A stretch of 64,000 nucleotides of DNA, taken from assembly GCF_000429785.1 (NCBI RefSeq), contig NZ_AUCN01000018.1:186001-250000 (forward strand), in the 5' to 3' direction. This DNA is from Chitinibacter tainanensis DSM 15459. GTDB lineage: Bacteria; Pseudomonadota; Gammaproteobacteria; Burkholderiales; Chitinibacteraceae. A model generated the notes under the pieces. That model was not told the DNA's origin. It ran no database searches and saw only the letters and a list, made by a program, of their open reading frames with translations. Made by a program: the position numbers and the translations under genes. Of the stretch, positions 20,331 through 31,144 are shown piece after piece. Each line of letters begins with the position of its first letter. Within the stretch, counting starts at the first letter, position 1.

Positions 20331-21305
20331 TTAGAATGGACGACTACCCGCCAGGCTGACCCGCTTTAATACGCGGCGCTCAGTTTCGGGAAACGCCGTC
20401 CGCGAGTGCAATGTCGCCTGGTTATCCCAGTACACGATGTCACCCAAAGCCCAGCGATGCTCATAGCGGTATTTATCTTGCTGAATATGGGCCCGTAAAC
20501 GCGCAATCAGCGCCTCAGCTTCAGCCTGATCGATGCCAAGAATTTCTGACTCGGTATGGGTCGACAAAAACAGTACTTTCTTGCCACTGTCGGGATGAGT
20601 GCGCACCAGCGGATGCGGGAAACCTGGGCCAAGGATTGGCCGGGCTGGGCTGCGATATTTCGGATATTCCGCCTCAAGCCCTTCCGCTTTACGCTGGGCA
20701 TTAAGCACATGGCGCAAGAATGGGTTGTAGGTAATGTGCTGCAAGCCTTCCAACTGAGCTTTGGTGGCTTCGTCCAGATCCAGATAGGCTTGATGAATGT
20801 TGTACCACGAGGTATCACCCCCGACTGATGACAGCTCAACGGCATACAGCAATGAACCTGCCGATGGGATCGGGGTCCATTGATGATCGGCATGCGGAGT
20901 TAACTCGCCATTACCGGTATAACCGCCATCGACATTCGCCACGCGTACTACATCCGGCGCTTTACCCGCGGTATTGGAGGCCAATACGGGCACATCTTCT
21001 GGGGGCACAAAGACAGAGCCAAAATACGTGGCAAAGCGCAGCAAGGCCGAATCATCAAGCTCTTGGCGCTTAAAGATCAGAATAAAGTGCTCATGCAGCG
21101 CCTTTTTCAAGCGCAAGATAGTGCTTGGATGTTGCGGCTGGTTGGCATCGATCCCCGTCACCGTTGCGCCCAAGGCGCCGTCAACCGGCGTAATTACGAT
21201 ATCGGCCGGGTTTTGCCATTGCACGGTCGCGGTAACCGGCCCCTGTGGCAGTAGCGCACGAGAAACATCATTGGTCAGGTTTTTTACATCAGCCAGATTG
21301 GTCAT
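20331..21305 (-). CDS. TauD/TfdA-family 2-oxoglutarate dioxygenase (paralog 3)
   Basis: A 324-aa dioxygenase. Iron ligands lie in TPHADHQWTP (HxD) and NQATLHSRTAF; the Arg region is ERRVLKRVSLAG. It is clearly a different subgroup from the two paralogs near 15 kb, with a longer central loop. The ATG at 21305 is preceded by AAGGAG. A consensus sigma-54 promoter (21341-21356) starts 36 bp upstream. It heads a minus-strand unit with OsmC and the LLM monooxygenase, divergent from the porin operon. Confidence 0.85.
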   Translation of the reverse strand: MTNLADVKNLTNDVSRALLPQGPVTATVQWQNPADIVITPVDGALGATVTGIDANQPQHPSTILRLKKALHEHFILIFKRQELDDSALLRFATYFGSVFVPPEDVPVLASNTAGKAPDVVRVANVDGGYTGNGELTPHADHQWTPIPSAGSLLYAVELSSVGGDTSWYNIHQAYLDLDEATKAQLEGLQHITYNPFLRHVLNAQRKAEGLEAEYPKYRSPARPILGPGFPHPLVRTHPDSGKKVLFLSTHTESEILGIDQAEAEALIARLRAHIQQDKYRYEHRWALGDIVYWDNQATLHSRTAFPETERRVLKRVSLAGSRPF

Positions 21306-21340
21306 ACGAAATTCTCCTTGGTGAGTGACTAGTCGCATTC

Positions 21341-21356
21341 AGCAGAATCCATGCCA
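21341..21356 (-). promoter_or_regulatory. Sigma-54 promoter of dioxygenase 3 / OsmC / LLM unit
   Basis: TGGCATG-GATT-CTGCT on the minus strand; GG and GC are ten bases apart. One mismatch to TTGCW. Predicted leader of about 25 nt before the ATG at 21305. Confidence 0.8.
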
Positions 21357-21507
21357 GAGTGCTCAAGCCTGTTATTCCAGAGGTTTTCGTTGTTATTCAC
21401 CGCGTAACTGCTGTGTTTTGCGCTGCGCTACGCAGCAAACTGCTGCGATATCACCACCCACCCAAAACCGGCACCAACCCGCCTTATTTCATCCCATCTG
21501 ACCGCAC

Positions 21508-21523
21508 TGTTGATTTTTCAACA
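21508..21523. promoter_or_regulatory. Putative SfnR-type upstream activating site 2
   Basis: TGTTGATTTTTCAACA, a perfect palindrome around four T, extended by C and G to an 18-bp repeat. It is 72 bp upstream of the plus-strand sigma-54 promoter and about 150 bp upstream of the minus-strand one. Confidence 0.65.
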
Positions 21524-21595
21524 GATTGCTGACAGCGCGCAGCGGCCGCTGTTGCGTTCTGTTCAGTTATAACTGTTTTTTCTATAAAAACACGT

Positions 21596-21611
21596 TGGCA
21601 CACCTTTTGCT
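21596..21611 (+). promoter_or_regulatory. Sigma-54 promoter of the porin/ABC/arylsulfatase operon
   Basis: TGGCACA-CCTT-TTGCT: a near-perfect -24/-12 element, 86 bp before the porin ATG. No other strong promoter is seen before the nine co-directional genes to 31053. Confidence 0.88.
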
Positions 21612-21697
21612 CATATCGAATCGCCAGCGCATCGTGCAGGGAGTGCGATGCCCCGAAATTGGCTGACCTCATTCGGAAATGAAACGGAGAACAAAAG

Positions 21698-23089
21698 ATG
21701 ATCAAAAGACTGACCCCCATCGCGGCCAGCCTACTGCTGCTAAGCACCGTGGCCCATGCGGCCGATGCTGATGCCCTACAAAAGCAGATCAATGAATTGC
21801 AAAAAAGCCTCGAAGCCCTGCAGGCCCAGGTGAAAGAGCAAGCGACGGCCAAAGCCAGTGGCGAAGCCGCCGCCGAATACGCCACCAAGGATGAGCTGCA
21901 AGGTCTGACGGCCGACTTGGAAAACTACAAATACCAGGTTCAGCGTGATCAAGACACCAAAACCGCCAAATCTACGCGTGCGCTGGTCGTGGGCGGCACC
22001 GTACAAGCTCGGGCCGGCTATAACAGCCTGGCTACTAATAATGCGGTGACTGACAACCGCAAAACCAGCTTTGATATCCCCACCGCAGTACTGACCTTTA
22101 CCGGTAATGCGTATAAAGATTACGACGAAGGTCGCAATCTGACTTATGCCCTGCGCTTTGGTTACTCACCCCAAAGTACCGCCACCCAGCTGCTGGATAC
22201 CAGTAACTTCAACTTGCTGGATGCCAACCTGACCTATCAAATCTTGCCGACCATCTCGCCTGATACTGGCCGTCTGGCCGTTACCTTTGGCCAGCAGCTG
22301 GTGCCATTCGGCCTAGAGGCGGCCGCCACCGAAGATTTGAAACCGGTGATCAATAACGCGCAGTTTGTCGGGCGTTTGGGCTTTGGCCAGCGACAGATCG
22401 GGATTGGCTTAAGTGGCGACCTGTGGCCCGAAGTGGATTACGGCTACAACTACCGCGCCCCGGTATTCCAATACATCGTGGGTCTAGTTAACGGTAATGG
22501 CCCAAATAAATCCGACAATAACGACCACAAAGACTTTATTGGCCGGGTGGCCTTCACCGCGCCAGCAGAATACAACTCATGGCTGCGCCAGCTGACCATC
22601 GGCGCCTCGGTGTACCTGGGCAAACAGAATCTGGCCATTGGTGCAGACCGTGTAGGCCAAGGTGCGAAAGATCGCTATGGGATTGATGTTAGCTACAACC
22701 ATCACCCATTTGGCTTCACTTATGAGTTTGTGAAAGGGACTGATGGCACGGTCAGCGGCACCAAAGCCAAACCTGTCTTTGGCGAGCTGAAAAGCCAGGC
22801 CCACACCGCCACCTTCTTCTACAACTTTGGCGAGCAATTCGTTAAAGGCTATCGCGCACAGGGTCGCTACGACGATTGGTGGCCCGTGTCATACCAGCCC
22901 TTTGCTCGCTACGACAGCTTTGACCCCAATACCAGCAAGCAAAACGACAAGGTCAATATCACCACAGCGGGTCTGAATATTTTCTTCGCCGAAACGACCA
23001 AGTTCCAGCTCAACTACAACCGCCGCGACGATCAGGCCACCAAGGTGAAATCGAACGAGTGGCTCGCCCAATTCCAATACGGCTTCTAA
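21698..23089 (+). CDS. Outer-membrane porin with N-terminal coiled coil (OprO/OprP-like)
   Basis: A 463-aa protein with a signal peptide ending in VAHA, then a heptad-rich coiled coil (DALQKQINELQKSLEALQAQ, about residues 25-85) and a beta-barrel with alternating hydrophobic strands. It ends in the outer-membrane signature F (QFQYGF). The shape recalls phosphate/anion-selective porins of the OprO/OprP group. As first gene of the organosulfur uptake operon it likely admits sulfate esters or sulfonates; this is inference from position. GGAG lies upstream of the ATG. Confidence 0.82.
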   Translation: MIKRLTPIAASLLLLSTVAHAADADALQKQINELQKSLEALQAQVKEQATAKASGEAAAEYATKDELQGLTADLENYKYQVQRDQDTKTAKSTRALVVGGTVQARAGYNSLATNNAVTDNRKTSFDIPTAVLTFTGNAYKDYDEGRNLTYALRFGYSPQSTATQLLDTSNFNLLDANLTYQILPTISPDTGRLAVTFGQQLVPFGLEAAATEDLKPVINNAQFVGRLGFGQRQIGIGLSGDLWPEVDYGYNYRAPVFQYIVGLVNGNGPNKSDNNDHKDFIGRVAFTAPAEYNSWLRQLTIGASVYLGKQNLAIGADRVGQGAKDRYGIDVSYNHHPFGFTYEFVKGTDGTVSGTKAKPVFGELKSQAHTATFFYNFGEQFVKGYRAQGRYDDWWPVSYQPFARYDSFDPNTSKQNDKVNITTAGLNIFFAETTKFQLNYNRRDDQATKVKSNEWLAQFQYGF

Positions 23090-23123
23090 GCCTTGCACGC
23101 CCCCGAACACTGAGAGATACACG

Positions 23124-24194
23124 ATGAAAAATAAAATTTTTGCACTAAGCACCCTGACCCTCGCCCTGATCGCAGCCAGCCCGGCTTGGGCTGACCCAGC
23201 CAAAGTCATCCGTATTGGGGTGGCCACCGTCGGCACTGGTGGCAAACCGGTCTTTGGTGGCTCTTCCGCAGCCACGGCCGCGACACGCGGCCTGATTGAA
23301 GAAGAATTCAAAAAAGACGGCATCAAGGTGGAATGGAATTACTTCAAAGGCGCCGGCCCAGCAGTAAATGAAGCACTGGCCAACAAGCTGCTGGATTTTG
23401 CGTGGCAAGGTGACTTACCCGCGATTGTGGCCAAAGCCAGTGGCTTGAAAACCAAAATCTTGCTCGCGAACGGCACGCTGGGCACCACCTATCTCGCGGT
23501 CCCCGCAGATTCACCAGCGAAAAAGCTGGAAGACCTGAAAGGCAAAAAAGTAGCCCTCTTTAAAGGCACCAATGGCCAGCTAGTAGTAAATAAGGTGCTC
23601 GATCAATACGGCCTAACCGAAAAAGACTTCAAGCTGATCAATATGGATACGGCGACGACCGATGCCGCCATCGCGACAAAAGACGTCGATGGTGCATGGT
23701 ATGGCTCGAACATTTTCCAGCTCGTTGATCGCGGCGTAGCACGCATCATTTGGTCTAATAAAGAAGGCCCAATTTCTCTAACCCGCCAAACGCATTTCTT
23801 GGTGACCGAAGACTTTGAAAAGGCCAATCCGGAAATCACCCAGCGGGTAGTGAATGTGCTGGTCCGCACGGCCGCGGATATTTCCAAACCGGAAAATGCA
23901 GACAAAGTGCTGCAAGAATGGGCGAAATCAGGCACGCCATATTCATCTTGGAAAAAAGACTACAACGGCGGTGCTGACCTCAAACGTCGCTCTAGCCCGC
24001 TGCTGGATGAGTTTTTCTACAACCACTACAGAGATGCCGTACAGGCCTCATTGAAATTCAAGCTGATTCGCAAGGATTTCGACGTCAATCAGTGGTTTGA
24101 GCCCAAATACCTGAATCAGGCCCTGAAAGAGCAAAAACTGGAGAACTTCTGGACTGCTTACGACGCCAAGGGCAACCCCAAAGGCGGTAAGTAA
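23124..24194 (+). CDS. Periplasmic binding protein for sulfate esters/sulfonates (AtsR/SsuA-like)
   Basis: A 356-aa binding protein of the SsuA/TauA/NrtT family with a signal peptide ending in PAWA. Family stretches are EEFKKDGIKVEWNYFKGAGP, NEALANKLLDFAWQGDLPA and LKGKKVALFKGTNGQL. It would deliver the organosulfur ligand to the permease pair encoded downstream. Gene order with permease, ATPase and arylsulfatase resembles the ats genes of Pseudomonas (atsR-atsB-atsC with atsA). A paralog is at 43670. The stop overlaps the next start by one base (TAATG). Confidence 0.85.
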   Translation: MKNKIFALSTLTLALIAASPAWADPAKVIRIGVATVGTGGKPVFGGSSAATAATRGLIEEEFKKDGIKVEWNYFKGAGPAVNEALANKLLDFAWQGDLPAIVAKASGLKTKILLANGTLGTTYLAVPADSPAKKLEDLKGKKVALFKGTNGQLVVNKVLDQYGLTEKDFKLINMDTATTDAAIATKDVDGAWYGSNIFQLVDRGVARIIWSNKEGPISLTRQTHFLVTEDFEKANPEITQRVVNVLVRTAADISKPENADKVLQEWAKSGTPYSSWKKDYNGGADLKRRSSPLLDEFFYNHYRDAVQASLKFKLIRKDFDVNQWFEPKYLNQALKEQKLENFWTAYDAKGNPKGGK

Positions 24195-25441
24195 TGACAG
24201 CTGGCACCGAGCAGACCGCCGCGGTGCCAGCGGTTTCGGCCCGCTGGTTTCTGCTGAATTTCGTGGCGCTGTCTTTACTGGCTGGGGTCGGGGTGGGGAT
24301 TGCCAAGGTGAGCACTGCGCTCTATGCCTTGCATCTGCACGCCAGCAATGCCGAGATCGGCCTGATCAGCGCGGCGCAGATGGTGGGCATGCTGTTTATG
24401 AGTATCCCGGTCGGTTTGCTGCTGGATCAGGTGGGTGCCATGAAGATGTATTTCAGCGGCACCTTGATTGCGGCCCTGCTGTATTGCCTGACGCCCAGTA
24501 TTGGCGAAGCGTGGTTTTTGCTGCTGTGCACGGCGCTGGTGAGCTTTTGCATGCCCTGCCGTTTTATTGCCCTGAATGCCGTGTTTATGCAGCAACTGAA
24601 TCAGGTCGGTGAAACCAAAGCCGGCTGGTTTCGTGGCTGCCACATGATCGGCATGTTTTTACTGGGGCCCGCTATTGCCACCGCCTTGATTGCTGCTTTG
24701 CCCTTTGGCTGGGTGTATCAGCTGATTGGCATCAGCTTTGTCCTCACTTTGCTGATCGCGCCACGGGTGCTGCGTATTTATCAACCCAAAGCCGTCAGCC
24801 ACCCAGGTGGTGCCATCTGGCCAAGGGTGCGCAGCCAATTTGGCCTGCTGCGCCGGCATCGCGCCTTGCAGCAATGTGGCGCGATTGAGGTGTTGGTGAA
24901 CAGCAGCATGATGTTTTACACCGCCTTCATCGTCGCGATTGCGGTCCGTGATTTTGGCCTATCGGCCAGTGCCGCCGCCAGCCTGATCACCAGTCAGGGC
25001 TTGAGTTTTATCTTGGCGCTGATGCTGCTGGGTGGCGTAGCGCAAAAGCTGGGACGGCGGGCCGTGTATCGGCTGGGCTTTACCGGCGGCGCGCTGAGTT
25101 TATGTCTGCTGGGCCTCGCCCCCTGGGGCGCTGCGCTGTGGGTGGGCGGCTTGCTGCTTGGGCTGGCTCTGGGCTGGTTGCAGGCAGCGAATATGACCCG
25201 GGTAGCCCAGCTGGGTGAGGATCTGGGGCAAGGCCAGGTGGCCGGATTAATGGCCCTGATCGGCCCATTGGGTGGTTTTAGCGGCACGGTGATTGGCGGG
25301 CTATTTGGCCAGCTGATTCATCTGCAATGGTTGTTTTTGTTTTTTGCCGGCTGTTTTGTGCTGGCGGCGGGGTTTAGTTTGCGCCCTGCAGCCAGCACAG
25401 AGACGGAGCACGAACTTAATTATCAAGGAGTATCGCAATGA
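24194..25441 (+). CDS. MFS transporter inside the organosulfur ABC operon
   Basis: A 415-aa major-facilitator protein with about twelve helices. The motif-A-like loop PVGLLLDQVGAMKMYF follows helix 2. It starts within the stop of the binding-protein gene and its own stop overlaps the permease start (ATGA), so it is fully embedded in the operon. MFS genes between a binding protein and its permease are unusual; it might export a desulfurated product or import a second substrate. The direction and substrate cannot be told. Confidence 0.78.
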   Translation: MTAGTEQTAAVPAVSARWFLLNFVALSLLAGVGVGIAKVSTALYALHLHASNAEIGLISAAQMVGMLFMSIPVGLLLDQVGAMKMYFSGTLIAALLYCLTPSIGEAWFLLLCTALVSFCMPCRFIALNAVFMQQLNQVGETKAGWFRGCHMIGMFLLGPAIATALIAALPFGWVYQLIGISFVLTLLIAPRVLRIYQPKAVSHPGGAIWPRVRSQFGLLRRHRALQQCGAIEVLVNSSMMFYTAFIVAIAVRDFGLSASAAASLITSQGLSFILALMLLGGVAQKLGRRAVYRLGFTGGALSLCLLGLAPWGAALWVGGLLLGLALGWLQAANMTRVAQLGEDLGQGQVAGLMALIGPLGGFSGTVIGGLFGQLIHLQWLFLFFAGCFVLAAGFSLRPAASTETEHELNYQGVSQ

Positions 25442-26283
25442 GCACAGCGATTACATTAAATCAGAGCGATATACCCGCCGAGGTATCCGCCAAACGCCCG
25501 AGCCAGTGGCGACAAAAAACGGGGCAAAAACTGCAGCAAATTTTGTGGGCATTGGTCTTGCCGCTGCTCGTTCTGGGCTTATGGCAAATCACCAGCGCTC
25601 ACGAATGGGTCTCCCCGCAAATCCTGCCACCGCCCTCTTTGGTGTGGCAAACCCTGACCGAGCTGTGGCAAAGCGGCGATCTGACCAGCAATTTGCAAAT
25701 CAGTGTCGAGCGCGTGGCCTATGGCTTTGGGGTGGGTACAGTGGTGGGCTTGCTGCTAGGCGCCTTGATGGGGCTATCGAAAACGGTGGAAGCGTATTTA
25801 TTTCCCACCTTTAAAGCCCTGAGCCAGATTCCGGCGCTGGGCTGGATTCCGCTACTGATTATGGTGGTGGGCATTGGTGAATCGATGAAGATTTTGGTGA
25901 TTGCCAAAGCGGCCTTGGTGCCGGTCACGGTCAATACCTTGCAAGGTATCCGCAATATCCCGCCCCAATTTGCCGAGGTGGCCAAGGTCTATCGCTTTAA
26001 CACCCGCCAATTACTGGCCAAGGTGGTAATCCCGGCTGCCTTGCCCTCGCTGTTTACCGGTATTCGCTATGGCCTCACCCATGCCTGGCTGGCCCTGGTG
26101 ACTGTTGAGCTCCTGGCCTCAAGTGAAGGCATTGGCTTTTTGATGGTCTGGGGCCGGCAGTTGTTCCAGCTGGATCTGGTGCTGGCCACGGTGGTGATCA
26201 TTGGCGCAGTGGGTTTGTTAATCGACCAGTCGCTGCAATGGCTGGAAACCCATTTCCTGAAATGGCGTCGCGTTGCGTTTTAA
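25438..26283 (+). CDS. ABC permease, SsuC/TauC type (first of two)
   Basis: A 281-aa inner-membrane permease of the binding-protein-dependent family, with about six helices. The ATPase-contact EAA loop is FAEVAKVYRFNTRQLLAKVVIPAALPSLFTG, with the conserved Gly and Ile-Pro positions. It probably pairs with the second permease to form a heterodimer, driven by the ATPase at 27160. In Pseudomonas the equivalent AtsB is a single large protein with two permease halves; here the halves are separate genes. Confidence 0.85.
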   Translation: MSTAITLNQSDIPAEVSAKRPSQWRQKTGQKLQQILWALVLPLLVLGLWQITSAHEWVSPQILPPPSLVWQTLTELWQSGDLTSNLQISVERVAYGFGVGTVVGLLLGALMGLSKTVEAYLFPTFKALSQIPALGWIPLLIMVVGIGESMKILVIAKAALVPVTVNTLQGIRNIPPQFAEVAKVYRFNTRQLLAKVVIPAALPSLFTGIRYGLTHAWLALVTVELLASSEGIGFLMVWGRQLFQLDLVLATVVIIGAVGLLIDQSLQWLETHFLKWRRVAF

Positions 26284-26301
26284 GTTTGAGTGAGGTGTGT
26301 G

Positions 26302-27090
26302 ATGTCTGCATTTAAAACCCGTTTACAGGCGCTGGGCCAGCGTGATTTTCGCGGGCTCGTCCTGCCGTTGGGGCTGATCCTGGCTTGGTATTTGATCAGT
26401 AAATTTAACTTGGCCAACAGCGCGATTCTGGCTTCACCGTATGAAGTCTGGAAAGAAGGCTATGGCCAGATCAGCAGCGGGGCATTTGCCCTTGATCTGG
26501 TCCATAGCGTATCCCGCAATCTGGGTGGCTTTGTGGTGGGGGGCACTGCCGGGCTGATTTTGGGTAGTTTGCTGGGTGTATCTCGCTGGGCCGATCGCCT
26601 GATCAGCCCGAGCTTTAACACCATCAAGTCGATTGCCATTTTTGCCTGGATTCCCCTGATTTCGGTGTGGTTTGGCATGGGCGAGCCGGCCAAGATCATT
26701 TTCATCGCGATTGCGGCCTTTTACCCCACCACGATCAATACCTACGAAGGTATCCGCAGCGTGCATCGCGATCATGTTGAGGTGGCGCGGGTGTTTGAAT
26801 TCAGCCGCTGGCAGCTGTTTCGCAAAGTGATTTTGCCGTCAGCTTCGCCGCAGATCATTACCGGCATCCAACTGGCGCTGATTTATAGCTGGCTGGCCAC
26901 GATTGGCGCCGAGTATTTCCTCAAATCCGGCCACGGCATTGCCAACTCGATGATTGATGGTCGCGAGCATTTCAATATGGGCTCGGTGCTGTTTGGTGTG
27001 GTGGTGGTCGGCGTAGTGGGCGCCATCGTCAATCAACTGGCCTTCAAATTAGAAAAACACCTGCTGGGCTGGCGTAACCGTACCGCCTGA
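26302..27090 (+). CDS. ABC permease, SsuC/TauC type (second of two)
   Basis: A 262-aa permease with the EAA loop HVEVARVFEFSRWQLFRKVILPSASPQIITG and about six helices. It is related to but clearly distinct from its neighbour, which supports a heterodimeric channel. The ATG at 26302 follows a GAGGTG site; an in-frame GTG at 26290 is the alternative. Eighteen bases separate it from the first permease. Confidence 0.85.
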   Translation: MSAFKTRLQALGQRDFRGLVLPLGLILAWYLISKFNLANSAILASPYEVWKEGYGQISSGAFALDLVHSVSRNLGGFVVGGTAGLILGSLLGVSRWADRLISPSFNTIKSIAIFAWIPLISVWFGMGEPAKIIFIAIAAFYPTTINTYEGIRSVHRDHVEVARVFEFSRWQLFRKVILPSASPQIITGIQLALIYSWLATIGAEYFLKSGHGIANSMIDGREHFNMGSVLFGVVVVGVVGAIVNQLAFKLEKHLLGWRNRTA

Positions 27091-27159
27091 TTGGCGCCGT
27101 ACGCCCCTTGCTGAATCCGCATTGGCTTTGAAACTTTGCATTGAATAAGGAATAACCTC

Positions 27160-27978
27160 ATGAGCGCCTTGGGCACCCTCGATTTTAAAAACGTCAAAAA
27201 ACAATATCACGTGAAAGGCGAAACGCTGGACGTGCTGGATGGTATTAATCTGCACATCAAACCCGGTGAATTTGTCAGCATTGTGGGTAGCTCCGGTTGC
27301 GGCAAATCGACCCTGCTGCGTCTGGCGATCGGTCTAGATGATGATTATCAGGGCGATATTTTGCTCGATGGCGCCCGCATCAAGGGCACCAGCCTCAAGC
27401 GCGGAATTGTATTTCAAGAGCACCGGCTCTTTCCTTGGCTCACGGTCGAGCAAAACGTCGGCCTGGCTTTGGAAAACTCAACGCTCAGCAGCAATGAACG
27501 GGCGAAAACCATTGCCGAACATCTGGAATTGGTGGGCCTGAAAGGCTTTGAGAAAGCCTACCCGTATCAACTTTCGGGCGGAATGAGCCAACGGGTGGCC
27601 ATCGCCCGCGGGCTGGTGAATCGCCCGGAAATCCTGCTCTTGGATGAGCCATTTGGCGCGCTGGATGCCTTGACCCGCGCCAATCTGCAAAACGAATTGC
27701 AACGCATTTGGCAAACCGAAGGCATCACCATGATTTTGGTGACGCATGACGTCGAAGAAGCAGTCCTGCTCGGCGATCGGGTGGTGATCATGGAGCCGCG
27801 TCCGGGCCGGATTAAACGCACGGTCGAGGTGGATGTCCCGCATCCGCGCCAGCGCGCCGATTTGCGGCTGGCCGCCATTAAAGACGATGTACTCAGCGAA
27901 TTTGGCCATGAGCATGACACCGCCCTGCAGCCCGCAGCGGAAGGCTTCGGCTTTAAAGACTATCTGTTTGCGTGGTGA
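27160..27978 (+). CDS. ABC ATPase, SsuB/AtsC type
   Basis: A 272-aa cytoplasmic nucleotide-binding protein: Walker A GSSGCGKST, Q-loop IVFQEHRLFPWLT, signature LSGGMSQRVAIARGL, Walker B LLLDEPFGALDALTR and H-loop VTHDVEEAVLLGDR. It is of the nitrate/sulfonate/taurine ATPase group and would power the two permeases just upstream. AAGGAATAA precedes the ATG. The arylsulfatase gene begins six bases after its stop. Confidence 0.9.
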   Translation: MSALGTLDFKNVKKQYHVKGETLDVLDGINLHIKPGEFVSIVGSSGCGKSTLLRLAIGLDDDYQGDILLDGARIKGTSLKRGIVFQEHRLFPWLTVEQNVGLALENSTLSSNERAKTIAEHLELVGLKGFEKAYPYQLSGGMSQRVAIARGLVNRPEILLLDEPFGALDALTRANLQNELQRIWQTEGITMILVTHDVEEAVLLGDRVVIMEPRPGRIKRTVEVDVPHPRQRADLRLAAIKDDVLSEFGHEHDTALQPAAEGFGFKDYLFAW

Positions 27979-29598
<1,620 letters not shown>

Positions 29599-29609
29599 GA
29601 GGCCACGGA

Positions 29610-30419
29610 ATGTCTAACCTACAGCTTGATACCCAGCAGCTGGCTGAGCAGTATGATCAGATCAGTGATCTGCAATATGAGCATGGCCAGCATTTGCTGG
29701 CGGCCTTGCAACTGAAACCCGATGCCCGCCTACTCGATATTGGCACCGGCACCGGGCGCCTCGCCGCCCTCGCGGCGCAGCGCTATATCCACCGCCATGG
29801 CCAGGTCGTGGGGATCGACCCGCTGCCTTTACGCATCGACATTGCCCGCCAGCGGGCCAGTAGCCTGCAGCTCGCGCATTTAGATTTCAGCGTGGGTCGG
29901 GCAGAAAATCTGCGCCAGTTTGCCGATGCCCAATTTGATGCCGTGCTCCTCAATAGCGTCTATCACTGGCTGCCAGATAAAGATCAAGCCCTGGCCGAAG
30001 CCTTTCGCGTACTCAAACCCGGGGGCCGGATTGCCATCAGCACGGCTTCGCGCGAAAGGCCGCACGATATCCAGCAATTGGTTCAGCGCAGTGTGGCCAA
30101 GCTCAATTTGCGCCGCAATGCCGAAGTGGGGAGTACGCCTTTCCGGGTTAGCCATGCTCAGCTCGCCAGTCAGCTGGAAGGGGCCGGCTTCATCATCGAA
30201 GAAATTCTGCTGCGCCGTTTTGCGGATCTATTCCCCAATGCCGAGGCAGTGATTGATTTCAGTAATGCCAGCTCGTTTGGCAATTTCCTCAGTGAGTTCC
30301 TGCCGGATATCCGCAGCGAAATCCTGCGTGAATTACGCACCGAGCTCAGCACACGCCAGCAGCTTAGCGGCGTACGCCTGCACCGTTATCTGCATTTTGC
30401 CGTAGCCATCAAACCCTAA
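29610..30419 (+). CDS. Class I SAM-dependent methyltransferase
   Basis: A 269-aa protein with a Rossmann methyltransferase fold: motif I LLDIGTGTGRLAALA, acidic post-I VVGIDPLPLR, motif II-like FDAVLLNSVYHWLPDKD, motif III LKPGGRIAIST. The acceptor is unknown. The ATG at 29610 follows GAGAGG by seven bases. It sits between the arylsulfatase and a GST in the sigma-54-driven operon, so it may methylate a thiol or phenol released by desulfuration; this is inference only. Confidence 0.8.
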   Translation: MSNLQLDTQQLAEQYDQISDLQYEHGQHLLAALQLKPDARLLDIGTGTGRLAALAAQRYIHRHGQVVGIDPLPLRIDIARQRASSLQLAHLDFSVGRAENLRQFADAQFDAVLLNSVYHWLPDKDQALAEAFRVLKPGGRIAISTASRERPHDIQQLVQRSVAKLNLRRNAEVGSTPFRVSHAQLASQLEGAGFIIEEILLRRFADLFPNAEAVIDFSNASSFGNFLSEFLPDIRSEILRELRTELSTRQQLSGVRLHRYLHFAVAIKP

Positions 30420-30435
30420 ACCAAGGAAGACTGAC

Positions 30436-31053
30436 ATGCCTAAATTATTCATTGCCGCTGGCGCTTGCTCATTTGGCACTCATGTGGTGGCACGAGAACT
30501 GCAACTACCGATCGAGATCGTCAAAGTGCCGTTGCGCACACCGGATTCACCAATTCACCACATCAATCCGCTCGGTCGCGTACCCGCCTTGCAGCTGGAT
30601 AATGGTGAAGTGATTACCGAAAACAGCGCCATCCTGCCCTTTCTGGCCGATCAAACCAGTGACCATCAGCTCTTCGCCCCGGTTGGCAGTAGCGAAAGAG
30701 CCAAGATTCAATCGTGGATCGGTTATCTCAGTAGCGAGTTGCATGTGGGGGCGTTCCGCCCCTTCAACCGCCCCGAGCGCTATTTAGCGGATAGCGAACA
30801 GCATCCAGCCATCAAGGCGCAGGCGCGCACCCAGATCGAAAACGCCTTGCAGCATCTGGAAAAACAGCTGCAAGATGGCCCGTATCTGGTCGGCCAGCGC
30901 TTCACGATTGCCGATGCCTATCTGGGGGTGTTCTTAGGCTGGATCAGTCGCTTTAACGATTTGCTCAGCCAATATCCGGGGCTGCAGCGCGCCTACACGC
31001 AGTTTACCCAGCGCCCGAGCGTGCAGCAGAGCTTGGCCTTTGAACAGGCCTAA
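30436..31053 (+). CDS. Glutathione S-transferase family protein
   Basis: A 205-aa cytoplasmic GST. The N-terminal thioredoxin-like half contains NPLGRVPALQLDNGEVITENSAIL, including the cis-Pro and the glutathione-binding Glu-Asn/Ser. The C-terminal helical half has the capping motif FTIADAYLGVFLGW. Beta-class GSTs usually have a Cys near residue 10; here GACSFGTHV supplies it. It is the last gene of the operon and may conjugate or cleave sulfur compounds with glutathione. AAGGAAG precedes the ATG. Confidence 0.85.
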   Translation: MPKLFIAAGACSFGTHVVARELQLPIEIVKVPLRTPDSPIHHINPLGRVPALQLDNGEVITENSAILPFLADQTSDHQLFAPVGSSERAKIQSWIGYLSSELHVGAFRPFNRPERYLADSEQHPAIKAQARTQIENALQHLEKQLQDGPYLVGQRFTIADAYLGVFLGWISRFNDLLSQYPGLQRAYTQFTQRPSVQQSLAFEQA

Positions 31054-31083
31054 AGCGGCGGTAAGTCAATCCTCGCCCATGCA

Positions 31084-31112
31084 CTAACAGCCCGCCCGGT
31101 TCGGGCTGTTAG
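31084..31112 (+). terminator. Hairpin ending the arylsulfatase operon
   Basis: CTAACAGCCCG-CCCGGTT-CGGGCTGTTAG, an 11-bp perfect stem 30 bp after the GST stop. No T run follows, so termination may be weak or factor-dependent. Confidence 0.6.
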
Positions 31113-31144
31113 TACTGGTAAGGAGGTTTGGGAAGGGTGATTTG

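Larger units (their letters stand above)
21306..21697. other. 392-bp divergent control region, dioxygenase 3 / porin operon
   Basis: This gene-free stretch holds a minus-strand sigma-54 promoter (21341-21356), a plus-strand one (21596-21611), and one TGYTG-N6-CARCA palindrome (21508-21523). A further palindrome, GCTGCG-CTA-CGCAGC at 21422-21436, lies 66 bp behind the minus promoter. One activator could serve both directions. Confidence 0.75.
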
